From assembly GCA_965220265.1 (NCBI GenBank), contig CBDCPM010000004.1:3348001-3412000 (forward strand): 64,000 nucleotides of DNA, in the 5' to 3' direction. This DNA comes from Bin87 sp965220265 (GTDB lineage: Bacteria; Chloroflexota; Dehalococcoidia; Lucifugimonadales; UBA3495). Both the position numbers and the translations under genes were made by a program. Shown in pieces: positions 55,589-64,000 of the stretch. The first letter of the stretch is position 1; each line of letters starts with the position of its first letter. The notes beneath the pieces were generated by a model, which was not told the origin of the DNA, ran no database searches, and saw only the letters and a list, made by a program, of their open reading frames with translations.

Positions 55589-56632
55589 TCAGAGTTCGCC
55601 GGCGAACATGGCGGTCTGCTTACTGAACACCTGCACCCGGTGCCTGGGACATTCCACCACGAAGACACGGCCATCGTCATCGACTTCAACCGCGATGGGG
55701 CCCTGGAAGGAGCCTTCCCGTTCCGTGAGGTTCAGGGCACGCTCCCGGGCCCGAACGATGGTGGGATCGAGGAACACGCGCTCGGCGCCCCACTTGGAGA
55801 GGCTGGCCTGCCCGTGCATGGTCGTGACATAGCTGCCGTTCTCCCGGAACACCTGAACGCGGTCGTTCTTGTAGTCGGTGACAAAGACATGACCATCCTT
55901 GTCGACCGCCACGCCAGTGGGACGGTCGAACTCACCTTCACCGTCGCCAGACGTCCCGAACTTCATCAGGAACGTGCCGTCGGGAGCGAACTTCTGGATG
56001 CGGTCGTTCCGCCAGTCGGCGATGTACACGTCGCCGTTGTGGTCTATCTCGATGCCCCAAGGGTGATCGAACTCGCCGTCGCCGGAACCACGTCGTCCCC
56101 AGTTGAACTTGAACTGTCCGTCCTTGGCGAAAACCTGGACCCGGTGGTTTCGGCTGTCCACGACGTACAGGTTGTCGTCCTTGTCGAAAGCCAAGCCGGC
56201 GGGTCGGTTGATCTCCCCGTCGCCGGAACCAAGCACGCCCCACATTCCAATCCAGTTGCCGCGTTCTTGGTCATAGATGGAAATCCGGTTCAGCCATTCG
56301 TCGGAAACGTAAGCGTGGCCCTTGCTGTCCAGCGCCACGGAGGTCGGCCACATGAATGAACCGTTGGGCGTGGTTTCGTCCGCGTCTTCCGGCGGGATCT
56401 TCTGGCCGAATTCGGCAACCACTTCTTCCTCATCGGGATTGAAGACCGTGACGCGCTTGCAGGGGAAGAAGGCGGGCGTTTCGGTGCCTCGGCTCAGCAC
56501 GTACAGCATGCCGTTGTTGTCGCGCGTGATGGCCACCGGGTTGAAGAACCCGTTGCCGCCGCGCGCCTCCTGCCGGCCGATGGTGTGGCTGTACTGGAAA
56601 GTCACCGGAGCAATTTCAGTCTGAGCAACCAT
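55589..56632 (-). CDS. NHL-repeat beta-propeller protein
   Basis: 347 residues, start ATG 56632 after AGGTGAG. It contains about six NHL blades with the G-E-F/I-x-x-P-x-G-ϕ and D-x-x-N/D-R-ϕ-Q-ϕ-F patterns: GEINRPAGLAFDKDDNLYVVD, NHRVQVFAKDG, GEFDHPWGIEID, NDRIQKFAPDG, GEFDRPTGVAVD. It has no signal peptide, so it is cytoplasmic or exported by another route. It is the last of three minus-strand genes with DUF1501 and DUF1800, consistent with a complex in which the propeller is a binding scaffold. Confidence 0.88.
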   Translation of the reverse strand: MVAQTEIAPVTFQYSHTIGRQEARGGNGFFNPVAITRDNNGMLYVLSRGTETPAFFPCKRVTVFNPDEEEVVAEFGQKIPPEDADETTPNGSFMWPTSVALDSKGHAYVSDEWLNRISIYDQERGNWIGMWGVLGSGDGEINRPAGLAFDKDDNLYVVDSRNHRVQVFAKDGQFKFNWGRRGSGDGEFDHPWGIEIDHNGDVYIADWRNDRIQKFAPDGTFLMKFGTSGDGEGEFDRPTGVAVDKDGHVFVTDYKNDRVQVFRENGSYVTTMHGQASLSKWGAERVFLDPTIVRARERALNLTEREGSFQGPIAVEVDDDGRVFVVECPRHRVQVFSKQTAMFAGEL

Positions 56633-56737
56633 ATTCTCACCTGTTACAAAGTCGTTCCGTCATTCCGGCCAGACGGCGGACTGGCGATGAACGCCGGGCC
56701 CGGGCACCTCCCGGAACGACGGACGGAGTCACGTTGG

Positions 56738-57874
56738 CTACTTGATGAAATCGAACTGCTCGTAGGAACCCTTCAGGATCGCCTGATCATCGAGTCCAAG
56801 CCATTTGTCCAGGACGGTAGCGTAGGTGCTGCGGAAGTCGTTGTTCCACCTCAGGTCGCCTTCGTCGAGCTTGTCCGACTCAAGGGATGGATACTCACCG
56901 TAGAGGCCACCCTTGACGGCATCGCCCATCACGAAGGCCACGCTTCCGGAACCGTGGTCGGTGCCAGAGCCGTTTTCCTGCACGCGGCGGCCGAACTCGG
57001 TGAACAGAACCATAACCACTTCCTCATTGGCGTTGTGCTCTTTGAGGTCCTGGTAAAGGTCGTTGACGGCCCGGGACACCTCTCCCCACAGCTTGGCGAA
57101 GGACGTGGGCTGATTGGCGTGGGTGTCGAATGCGCCGGGATTCAGGCCGGTGTAAAGGACGCGGGTGCCGAAGCCGGCCAAGTGGACTTGGGCGATGTTC
57201 TTGACCCACTGGGAGAACATGTCGCCACCGTACTCGACGCTGGACGAGTAAATCTCCGGAGCAGTGCTCAGGATGTCTGCGCCCTTCAGCGCGTCCAAGC
57301 CAGTCTGGGACAGGTAGTCGTTGATGGGGCCGGAGCCGACCATGGGCGAGTACATCCTGGAGAAGATGTCCAATGCCTCAGCTCGCTTGCTGTCGCCATC
57401 GATGCCGGTAAGGACTCCGTAGGTCTCGAGGCTGCCGACAGAGGCGACAGACACGCCCGGCGCAGCCAGCGCGCGGGGGAGGCCACGGCCGAAGTTAACG
57501 GCGGTCAGAACGTTTTCCTTGTTGGGGTCAATGTCCTGGATGGCCCGACCCAGCCAGCCCTCTATGGACATTTTGGCCGGCTCGGCCGTGTGCCAAATAT
57601 CCATGGAGCGGAAATGGGAGCGGATGGGATTGGGGTAGCCGATGCCCTGGATGACGGCGACTTTGCCCTCATCGTACAAGTCCTTGATGGGGGCCATGGC
57701 AGGGTGGAATCCCACCTTGTCATCGATGGCGAGGACCTCTTCCACCTCGACCTTGAGATGCGGGCGGTAATCCTTATACAACGGGTCGTTGTAGGGGATG
57801 ATGGTGTTCAGGGCGTCGTAGGCGCCTGACATCTGCAGGACTACCAGCACCGGGTCTTTCTTCGTAGCGGTCAC
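56738..57874 (-). CDS. DUF1501 family protein
   Basis: 378 residues if started at GTG 57874, which has GGGAGGAA 6 nt upstream; ATG 57916 would add 14 residues without a site. The pattern is VLVVLQMSGAYDALNTIIPYNDP, FHPAMAPIKDLYDEGKVAVIQGIGYPNP, SHFRSMDIWHTAE, FDTHANQ, FTEFGRRVQENGSGTDHGSG. This is the DUF1501 fold, related to alkaline phosphatase/sulfatase. DUF1501 proteins usually carry a Tat signal; none is seen here. It pairs with DUF1800 as in many bacteria. Confidence 0.88.
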   Translation of the reverse strand: MTATKKDPVLVVLQMSGAYDALNTIIPYNDPLYKDYRPHLKVEVEEVLAIDDKVGFHPAMAPIKDLYDEGKVAVIQGIGYPNPIRSHFRSMDIWHTAEPAKMSIEGWLGRAIQDIDPNKENVLTAVNFGRGLPRALAAPGVSVASVGSLETYGVLTGIDGDSKRAEALDIFSRMYSPMVGSGPINDYLSQTGLDALKGADILSTAPEIYSSSVEYGGDMFSQWVKNIAQVHLAGFGTRVLYTGLNPGAFDTHANQPTSFAKLWGEVSRAVNDLYQDLKEHNANEEVVMVLFTEFGRRVQENGSGTDHGSGSVAFVMGDAVKGGLYGEYPSLESDKLDEGDLRWNNDFRSTYATVLDKWLGLDDQAILKGSYEQFDFIK

Positions 57875-57942
57875 GATGTTTCCTCCCATAGGATCGGTTG
57901 CGCGGTTGACAGGCAAATTGACGCCAGCCGGATACGTGCGGA

Positions 57943-59352
57943 CTAGGCGTAGATATATTCCTTGGTGGCGACGATCATCTGCAGCAACTCGCTGACGCGA
58001 GTGGCGAACTCGGCGGTATCGGTGTGGATGGTGCCACCCTTGGCGAGGCTGGTGGCCAGCATTTCGCGAGTCTCATCCGCCAGCTCGTAGTGGCCCAGAA
58101 GTTGGCAGGTCACGTCGACCATGTGGTCGGGCAAAATGACCGGGCCTCGGTCGGCCAGACGCTCGATGATCTCGCTGACGCCGGGCTGCTTGACGTCGCC
58201 CACGAACTCAGCGGTGAAGTTGATGCGGTGCACTAAAGTGCCGCCGTCGATCCACTCGCGACCCGTGTGCCAGCCTTCCACCGACGGCGGGTTGAAGATC
58301 TCCTGGCCCATGTGCTTCATCTCTTCGAAGATGACCTCGAAGCCGGGCTTGGGTTCCGTCCAGTCACCCACCAGGCGGAGAGTGCCGACGACGGTCTCGA
58401 TGGGGCTCTTGACACGCTGGAAGCGAGCGTTCTTGAAGGCTTCGGAATGGAACAGGACCTTCAGCATAGACCGGATGTCATAACCGGAGCGGAAGTACTC
58501 GTCCTCCAGCATCTTGATGGTGTCCGCGTCCCGAGGCGGGGTGTCCATCCAGGCCGGAACCTGCGCTTCGTCGGCGACGAAATAACTGTACAGGTGGCGG
58601 GAAATGAACCGCGCGGTGGCCGGTTGCTTGGCGATGATGTCAATCACGTCGTCGCCGTTGAAGTCGCCGGTCTCACCCAGGAAGGTCTTGACGCCCTCGT
58701 CGTGGTCGTCCGGGTTGTAGACAAACTTGGCGGCGTAGCGACCGTAGGGCTGGCCCGGCACGTTGTTGGCGATGGTCCAGCCGGTGAACGCCCGGGCACA
58801 TTCCTTGACGTCGTCCTCGGTGTAGTTGAACTGCCCATCCATGCCCACGCCCATGGAGAAGAGCTCCAGCAACTCGCGGCCGTAGTTCTCGTTGATGGCG
58901 CCCTTGTGGCTGAGGCAGTTGTCCAGGAAGTAGATCATCGCCGGGTCGCGGGAGATCTCCTTCAGGAGATCGCGGAAGCTGCCCATGCCGAACTTGCGGA
59001 ACATTTCGATTTCCTCGTACGACGTTGGGTAGCTCTGCGTCTTGCTGTCCGCAGTACACAGGATGCCGTGCCAGAACAGCACCATTTTCTCTTCGAGCTG
59101 CGCCTTCGAATTGATCATTCGGAAAGCGAAATATTCGGGCACGCCCCGGACATAGTGGCTCCACTCAATGAAGTAGCGTTCAGCCAGGTCCAAGTCCAAC
59201 CCGTTGGGGTTTTGTTCGGGGTTCAACAGTTCGTCGACGGTAGCGTTGTAGCCCTTGGCCGCGCGAGCCTCGAGCTCGTCGTACTTTGCGCCGAAACCGG
59301 CCCGCCGCATCAAGTGGGCCATCAATCCGATATCATGGTCATGCTCTGCCAT
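57943..59352 (-). CDS. DUF1800 family protein
   Basis: 469 residues from ATG 59352 with a GAGGAGG site. Helical, with HLMRRAGFGAKYDELEA at the start and EEKMVLFWHGILCTADSK, DPAMIYFLDNCLSHKGAINENYGRELLELFSMG, and NPPSVEGW near the end, all hallmarks of DUF1800. Function unknown. It is almost always adjacent to DUF1501, which follows 68 bp later. The usual N-terminal export signal is missing. Confidence 0.88.
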   Translation of the reverse strand: MAEHDHDIGLMAHLMRRAGFGAKYDELEARAAKGYNATVDELLNPEQNPNGLDLDLAERYFIEWSHYVRGVPEYFAFRMINSKAQLEEKMVLFWHGILCTADSKTQSYPTSYEEIEMFRKFGMGSFRDLLKEISRDPAMIYFLDNCLSHKGAINENYGRELLELFSMGVGMDGQFNYTEDDVKECARAFTGWTIANNVPGQPYGRYAAKFVYNPDDHDEGVKTFLGETGDFNGDDVIDIIAKQPATARFISRHLYSYFVADEAQVPAWMDTPPRDADTIKMLEDEYFRSGYDIRSMLKVLFHSEAFKNARFQRVKSPIETVVGTLRLVGDWTEPKPGFEVIFEEMKHMGQEIFNPPSVEGWHTGREWIDGGTLVHRINFTAEFVGDVKQPGVSEIIERLADRGPVILPDHMVDVTCQLLGHYELADETREMLATSLAKGGTIHTDTAEFATRVSELLQMIVATKEYIYA

Positions 59353-59531
59353 TGATAAAGCCTCCTCGATCTGAATCAACAAATCGCCATCGGTATCCTA
59401 CCATTAAGGGCCGGACCGCTCAACCGTATCGATCGCAGGCCACCGCTTCGCCATCCTGATCGTGACGTTTATCATCGTGTTCTATCGCTGCGGGAAGTGA
59501 GAAGATCCGGTGCCGTGTCTGACGCCGTCGA
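59353..59531. other. Spacer
   Basis: Holds the leader of the DUF1800 operon. No other feature identified. Confidence 0.3.
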
Positions 59532-59774
59532 TCATTCCGTCGGAACCCGTGCGTTGAAGATCCGACCATACTGCACGAATGCTACCACGGCGACCAAGAC
59601 CAATCCAAGACACAGGGCATCCCAAGCAGCGGCGACGGCAGACAGTGCGTTATTGGCGGCGCCTTCCGCGGGCCCGAACAATTCGAATCCAACGGCAACG
59701 GCGATCCGGGCCACCGCCAAGACGACGGTGAGGCCGGCGATCCGCCAGCGCCACTGGGCAAGCCGTCGCTTCAT
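59532..59774 (-). CDS. Small membrane protein, 80 residues
   Basis: Two predicted membrane helices: IAGLTVVLAVARIAVAVGFEL and ALCLGLVLVAVVAFVQYG, with a basic N-terminus (MKRRLAQWRWR). It lies 39 bp after the amidase gene in the same direction. No family recognised. Confidence 0.5.
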   Translation of the reverse strand: MKRRLAQWRWRIAGLTVVLAVARIAVAVGFELFGPAEGAANNALSAVAAAWDALCLGLVLVAVVAFVQYGRIFNARVPTE

Positions 59775-59813
59775 GGCGTCCGTCCGTCGAAGACCAATGG
59801 TTGCCGCCCACGG

Positions 59814-61220
59814 CTAGATCGGCGGTCGGGTTTCATACAGGCGGGCGTGCTGTTGATAAGTGTAGGCAGCCTGGATCACGCCCGGCTCATCGAAGGGCTT
59901 GCCGGCGATCTGCATGCCAATGGGCAATCCGCTCTCGGTAAAGCCGCAGGGAACCGAGATGGCCGGCAGGCCGGTGACGTTGAACGGGGCGGTGAAGCTT
60001 CTTCCTCGTACCGTGCTGACCGGATCGTAGCCCTCGAAGGCGGGGGCAGGCTGCGTCATGGTGGGCGTGACCAGGAAGTCGACTTTCTTCATCACCTCGG
60101 CGAACTCGCGGCGCGCCAAAGTGCGCACGCGCTGGGCCTGCAGGTAGTCGGCGGCGGACATCAACCCGCCGATGCGGAAGCGTCCGCGAACGATTTCACC
60201 GAAGTCCTGCGGCCGGGACTTGAGGTTGGGTTCGTGGTAAGCGTAGGCCTCGCTGACCATAATGACCGAGTTGGCGGCGCGGACATGGTCCAAGCTGGGC
60301 AAGGATACCTCTTCCACGCTGGCGCCCAAGCTTTCCAGCTCGGCGATGGCCTTCTCAACGGTGGCGACGACTTCGGGGTTGACGCTGGGGTCGGGATCGA
60401 AGAAGTAGTGCCGGGGCAGGCCCAGCTTGACGCCGCGTATGTCCTCCCGCAACGAGAGGGAATAGTCGGGAACCGGAGCCTTGCTTGAAGTGGGGTCCTT
60501 GGGATCATGTCCGGCGATGGCCTGGAGCATGTAGGCAGTGTCTTCCACCGTCCAGGTCATGGGTCCCGCGTGGTCCTGGGACCAGCTGAGGGTCACGACG
60601 CCGTAGCGGCTGACTCGGCCGTAGGTGGGCTTGAGTCCGACGATGCCGCAGAGGGAGGCCGGCCCCCGGATCGACCCGCCGGTGCATGAACCGAGGGCCC
60701 CCAGGGCCTGCCCGGAGGCAACCGACGAGCCGGAGCCGCTGCTGGAGCCGCCGGTGATGTGGGCCAAGTTCCAGGGGTTGCACGCCGGCTCGAAGGGGGT
60801 GGTCCAGTCGGGTCCGCCGAGGGCAAATTCGTGCATCGCGAGCTTGCCCAACAGGATGCCTCCCGCGGCCTTGAGACGGGCCGTGGTAGTGGCGTCCTCG
60901 GCGGGCACGCGGTCGATGTCGACGCGCGAGCCCGAGGTGGTACGGACACCGGCGGTGTCGTACAGGTCTTTGAGGGCGAAGGGGATGCCGTGCATGGGAC
61001 CGCGGTATTCGCCACGCAGGATTTCCGACTCGGCGACGCGCGCCTGCTCCAGTGCCTCGTCAGCCAGCAGCAAGATGAAGGAATGCAAGCGGTCGTCGGT
61101 GTCGGCGATGCGGTCAAGGCAGGCACGGGTGAGCTCCACGGGAGAGAGTTCGCCCTTACGCATCAACTCCCCGGCCTGGTGAATGGACAGAAAATACAGG
61201 CGACGGTCAGCAGTAGCCAT
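59814..61220 (-). CDS. Amidase-signature-family amidase
   Basis: 468 residues from ATG 61220. The Ser-cisSer-Lys triad is visible: ALKDLYDTAGV (Lys84), GGSSSGSGSSVASG (cis-Ser about 159-161) and TGGSIRGPASLCG (nucleophile Ser183). It resembles GatA, but the conserved GSDTGGS reads GSCTGGS. With the small helical protein upstream it is more likely an AtzE-type amide hydrolase than tRNA amidotransferase; no GatB is in view. It is cytoplasmic. Confidence 0.9.
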   Translation of the reverse strand: MATADRRLYFLSIHQAGELMRKGELSPVELTRACLDRIADTDDRLHSFILLLADEALEQARVAESEILRGEYRGPMHGIPFALKDLYDTAGVRTTSGSRVDIDRVPAEDATTTARLKAAGGILLGKLAMHEFALGGPDWTTPFEPACNPWNLAHITGGSSSGSGSSVASGQALGALGSCTGGSIRGPASLCGIVGLKPTYGRVSRYGVVTLSWSQDHAGPMTWTVEDTAYMLQAIAGHDPKDPTSSKAPVPDYSLSLREDIRGVKLGLPRHYFFDPDPSVNPEVVATVEKAIAELESLGASVEEVSLPSLDHVRAANSVIMVSEAYAYHEPNLKSRPQDFGEIVRGRFRIGGLMSAADYLQAQRVRTLARREFAEVMKKVDFLVTPTMTQPAPAFEGYDPVSTVRGRSFTAPFNVTGLPAISVPCGFTESGLPIGMQIAGKPFDEPGVIQAAYTYQQHARLYETRPPI

Positions 61221-61271
61221 GGGATGGTAACTCCTTGATATGAGCGAATCGCTATGTCATGGCCACCGGAA

Positions 61272-61472
61272 CTATTCTTCGGGCCAGTCCGGGTGAAAAT
61301 CCACGACCATCTCGGTGGCGCCAAAGCTGATCTCGTGAACCTGCCTGGCGTATGCCGCGTACATGTCATACACGGGTTTGAGATCTTCCACTTCTTGCCG
61401 GCTCATGCCGAGACCGGCGCGATCGGCCAACTGTTGCAGTTCATCAATGGACATTTTGCCTGGGTCGGGCAT
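61272..61472 (-). CDS. Small AtzG/GatC-like amidase partner
   Basis: 66 residues from ATG 61472, selected because TTGGAGGAT lies 6 nt upstream. Helical MSIDELQQLADRAGLGMSRQEVEDLKPVYDMYAAY and a C-terminal strand EMVVDFHPDWPEE parallel the wrap-around subunit found with GatA-type amidases (AtzG, DUF4089, GatC). It lies 51 bp before the amidase, so a two-subunit enzyme is likely. Confidence 0.65.
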   Translation of the reverse strand: MPDPGKMSIDELQQLADRAGLGMSRQEVEDLKPVYDMYAAYARQVHEISFGATEMVVDFHPDWPEE

Positions 61473-61576
61473 TGTCGATCCTCCAAGGGGCAATCATGCA
61501 GGTTGGGGGCAAGACCAGGCGGCTCGGGAACCGCCGTCGCGATTATACATCGGCGTCAGGCGGGCGCACGGGCCAT

Positions 61577-63322
61577 CTACGGATCACGAAATATTTCTTC
61601 TCCGCGGTGCAGGCGCAGGGCGATCTGGTAGGTTTGGCCCACGGCGCGGGAGGTGGGCGCATGAGCGGCCAGGTAGCGGACCATCCCAATGAGCATGTGC
61701 CTCCCGGATTCGGTCCCCCGCCGGTTGCTGTACTGGTTGAACCCGGCGTCAACGATCTGGAAAGAGTGGAAGCCAGCGTCCTCAATAAGCATGGCGCGTC
61801 CGAGGGCGGCCACCAGCGCGTCGGCGTCACCGGCACCGGTAAGATAGCGGGACACAAGGAGAGACACCTCCTCCACCTGCTGGCGCACGTCCATCAATTC
61901 ACCCAACTCTGCCAGCAAAGCATCGTCGTCCACGGGCTCAGCGCCCGTCTCCGGGATGCGCTGGGCCGGCATGTTGAGGAACCGGTCAAGGTAGATGCTC
62001 ATGGCGACGTCGAAAACGCCGCGCAGCAGTTCCGTGGACGGAGCACGCTGCAACGCCCGGTGCAGGGCGTTGGCCGCCGTCAGGGTGTTGTGAACCGTGT
62101 CCCAGTCGCTGAACTCGTTGGACACGTGGAAGTGGGCCATCCGGAGGAACGCGGCGTAGGCGACGGCCGAACCGAGCTGATCGGCGGTGGCGCCCGAACT
62201 TATCGCGGACTTAATGGCCTCCAGGATGCCCGATGGGGAATCGCCGAGCATTTCGCGAGCCAACGCGTCGGCGCCATCCCAGCCGGCGGCGGTCCGTCCC
62301 TGCTCGCATAGAGACGGCAGCTCCTCCCGAGCCTGCCACACCAGCGACGCCAGGTCGATTGGGTGTCGCCACGCGCTGAGTTCCTGGCTGCGACGAGCGC
62401 GGCTCATGCCGTGTACCAGGCTGGTCATTGTCTGGCTGGCGTGTTCCCAGCCGATGTGGTCGAGGAGCTCGAATGCCTTGTTGGCGAAGTCTAAAGAGTG
62501 GCCAGCGTCCAGATAGATGTGGTCGGTGGCCGCGGCGAAGATCATGTCGGCGATTTCGCGAGGCGGTACACCCAGCTCGATGGCCGTCCGCAGGCATCGC
62601 TCGGCGGCGTCCTCATCGCGCACGTCGATGAAGTTCCGGAACCACTGTTTGAACACCTCTGGTCGCGTCTCACCGGTGGGCAGCGAATCAACGACAAAAC
62701 GGGGCGGACGGCCGGCGCACTCGCGGGCAACGTGAAGCAGGCCCTGGTACAGGGCAACCGGGCGGTCGTCCGCGGAAAGGAGCGGCAGGATGTTTGCCGT
62801 GGCGGTGAGGATGGTCATGGCAGGACCCCAGCCGGCGGCCGTATAGGTGGTCCCGAAGTCGGCTCCAATGCGAAGGGGTTCCCGGTAGTCGGAACCTGCG
62901 GCGTGTAAACCCAGCACGGACTTCGCGGTTACCAGCCGGATATTGTGCTCCAGCCCGTCTCGCAGGCGACCGGCCCAATGCTTCGCCTCATCGCGCTGGG
63001 CCGGCCGTGGATCAACCCATACCTGACCATCCACGACGCTTACAGGGAAGCTGCGCACGTCATCTGCGAAGGGGTTGAAGGTGCCGCCGCTGGCCAGGTC
63101 GAACCGGGCGTGGTGCCAATGGCAGGTCAGAATGCCGTCACTGACGCTGCCGCGATCCAGGGGGAATCCCATGTGGGGGCAGCGGTTGTCCACGGCATAC
63201 ACCTGACCGTGGTGGTAGATGACGGCGATGGCGTGGCCGCCGCCGGTGATCACCCTGCAGCCGGCGTCCTTGAGTTCATCAATGCTCCCGGCCTGAATGT
63301 GTCCTGCAATTCGCGTCACCAT
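61577..63322 (-). CDS. Rieske [2Fe-2S] domain protein with long helical C-terminus
   Basis: 581 residues from ATG 63322 behind AGGAGGG; the longer start at 63391 lacks a site. The Rieske motif is complete: C48-P-H50 and C67-H-W-H70, separated by 16 residues. The remaining 450 residues are helical and not the usual aromatic-ring dioxygenase domain (no 2-His-1-Asp iron motif evident). Several His-rich helices (SLVHGMSRARRSQ, RMAHFHVSNEFSDWD) may bind a metal. It is unusual as a Rieske fusion; electron partner unknown. Confidence 0.82.
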   Translation of the reverse strand: MVTRIAGHIQAGSIDELKDAGCRVITGGGHAIAVIYHHGQVYAVDNRCPHMGFPLDRGSVSDGILTCHWHHARFDLASGGTFNPFADDVRSFPVSVVDGQVWVDPRPAQRDEAKHWAGRLRDGLEHNIRLVTAKSVLGLHAAGSDYREPLRIGADFGTTYTAAGWGPAMTILTATANILPLLSADDRPVALYQGLLHVARECAGRPPRFVVDSLPTGETRPEVFKQWFRNFIDVRDEDAAERCLRTAIELGVPPREIADMIFAAATDHIYLDAGHSLDFANKAFELLDHIGWEHASQTMTSLVHGMSRARRSQELSAWRHPIDLASLVWQAREELPSLCEQGRTAAGWDGADALAREMLGDSPSGILEAIKSAISSGATADQLGSAVAYAAFLRMAHFHVSNEFSDWDTVHNTLTAANALHRALQRAPSTELLRGVFDVAMSIYLDRFLNMPAQRIPETGAEPVDDDALLAELGELMDVRQQVEEVSLLVSRYLTGAGDADALVAALGRAMLIEDAGFHSFQIVDAGFNQYSNRRGTESGRHMLIGMVRYLAAHAPTSRAVGQTYQIALRLHRGEEIFRDP

Positions 63323-63393
63323 GATGTCGCCCTCCTGGCCAGAATCGGAACGTGTTTTTGGCGGGAGACGATTAAATTGTTCGAGGGCCATCC

Positions 63394-64000
63394 CTACGGA
63401 TCAGATTGGTAAGTGTCTGGGGCAGTCGGCCCAGACCCAGCGTAGCGTGCGAGGAAGCTCCGTATCGCGCCGAAGTATTGTTCGATCCCAACATACATCA
63501 GGTCGTTGTGCCCCGCGCCGGGGATAATCTCAAGGTGCTTGTCGGCAGTGCGCATTTTGTTGTGCATGTCCACCGCGTCGGCGAGAGGGGCCATTTCGTC
63601 CCACTCGCCATGTATGACCAGGGCCGGAATGTTTATGGAGTAAAACTTGTTGTGGTAGGCCTCTTCCAGGGCCTGGGCTGACTCAGCGTCCAGTCCCTCG
63701 GTGAACCGGCCCAGGTTGGGCCGTCCGCTCTCGATGATGACGCCGTTGATCCGATCCGATGCCGCAACGGCCAATTCGCCGGCAGCATGGCGGCCCATGG
63801 ACCGGCCCATTACATACACGGGCCCAGTGAATCTCAGCTCCTCCATCGTACTGCGCAGCCAATCGAGCACTTGTCTGGCGTCAGACAGCATGGTGGTGAA
63901 GGCTGGCGACCCTCCGGACGCTCCGTAGCCACGATAGTCAGCGACGAAGAAGTTGGCGCCGATCTGATTGTAGAAGGGAGCTATCACATCGTAACCGGCC
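63394..64000 (-). CDS. Alpha/beta-hydrolase, partial (5' end off window)
   Basis: The frame is open to the window edge. Landmarks are FFVADYRGYGASGGSP, YVMGRSMGRHAAGELA (nucleophile Ser in G-R-S-M-G), IHGEWDEMAPLADAV (Asp) and GAGHNDLMYVG (His). It matches BAAT/BEM46-type serine hydrolases. It ends 71 bp before the Rieske start, so the two may be co-transcribed. Confidence 0.85.
   Translation of the reverse strand, partial: AGYDVIAPFYNQIGANFFVADYRGYGASGGSPAFTTMLSDARQVLDWLRSTMEELRFTGPVYVMGRSMGRHAAGELAVAASDRINGVIIESGRPNLGRFTEGLDAESAQALEEAYHNKFYSINIPALVIHGEWDEMAPLADAVDMHNKMRTADKHLEIIPGAGHNDLMYVGIEQYFGAIRSFLARYAGSGPTAPDTYQSDP

Overview
The window is high-GC bacterial DNA. I think it comes from a Chloroflexota member of the Dehalococcoidia/SAR202 type. 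That is a family-level impression, not a computed placement. It rests on a giant secreted protein with fibronectin III, Calx-beta and Ig-like modules typical of that group, three PaREP1-type proteins, a DUF1501/DUF1800/NHL gene set, and Uma2, DUF5679, NurA and SWIM-finger genes that I associate with these genomes. No rRNA, tRNA or CRISPR array is visible.

The first half (about 1-33 kb) is a decaying accessory region. It holds a large secreted repeat protein gene with three disabling lesions and a frameshifted serine recombinase. Insertion sequences of the IS66, IS5, IS110, IS1380 and IS701 families are present. Most are frameshifted or reduced to ends; one IS1380 is intact. Several host genes are broken: a ParB-like gene split by an IS5 copy, a gene split by a 146-bp MITE, and Uma2, PD-(D/E)XK nuclease, NurA, DinB and SWIM-finger remnants. 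Intact islands between them include a DUF2806 protein, a MazG-like protein, two tandem paralogous membrane-anchored proteins, a 571-residue protein with HEPN-type RX4H motifs, a BBE-type FAD oxidoreductase, an NTase/helical two-gene module, and a second HEPN-like protein. At least two families of short palindromic repeats and two MITE families lie in the intergenic space.

From 33 to 51 kb the DNA looks like functional core genome. It has an SRAP (YedK/HMCES) protease behind a perfect palindrome. A five-gene minus-strand signalling operon follows: STAS, response regulator-PP2C phosphatase, anti-sigma ATPase, lipoprotein ligand-binding receptor, sensor histidine kinase. Divergent from it is a five-gene operon headed by a selenoprotein of the UGSC family. 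That gene is split by an in-frame TGA followed at once by a perfect 7-bp hairpin placed like a bacterial SECIS. It is followed by an AXE1-type esterase, a PaREP1-like protein, and two alpha/beta-hydrolase-fold proteins whose nucleophile serines are replaced. After a nested MITE plus IS630 insertion come a MetE-like protein, a PaREP1 protein, an OsmC protein and a two-domain rhodanese.

From 51 to 55.5 kb is an insertion-sequence pile-up: ISAs1 with a perfect 10-bp target duplication, then IS701, IS5 and IS630, ending in a DUF3500 remnant. From 55.6 kb to the end, minus-strand genes encode an NHL-repeat protein, DUF1501 and DUF1800 proteins, a small membrane protein, an amidase with a small AtzG/GatC-like partner, a Rieske-domain protein and a partial alpha/beta hydrolase.

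My main candidate for something under-described is the UGSC selenoprotein operon (40121-44909). An automatic annotation would truncate or split its first gene.
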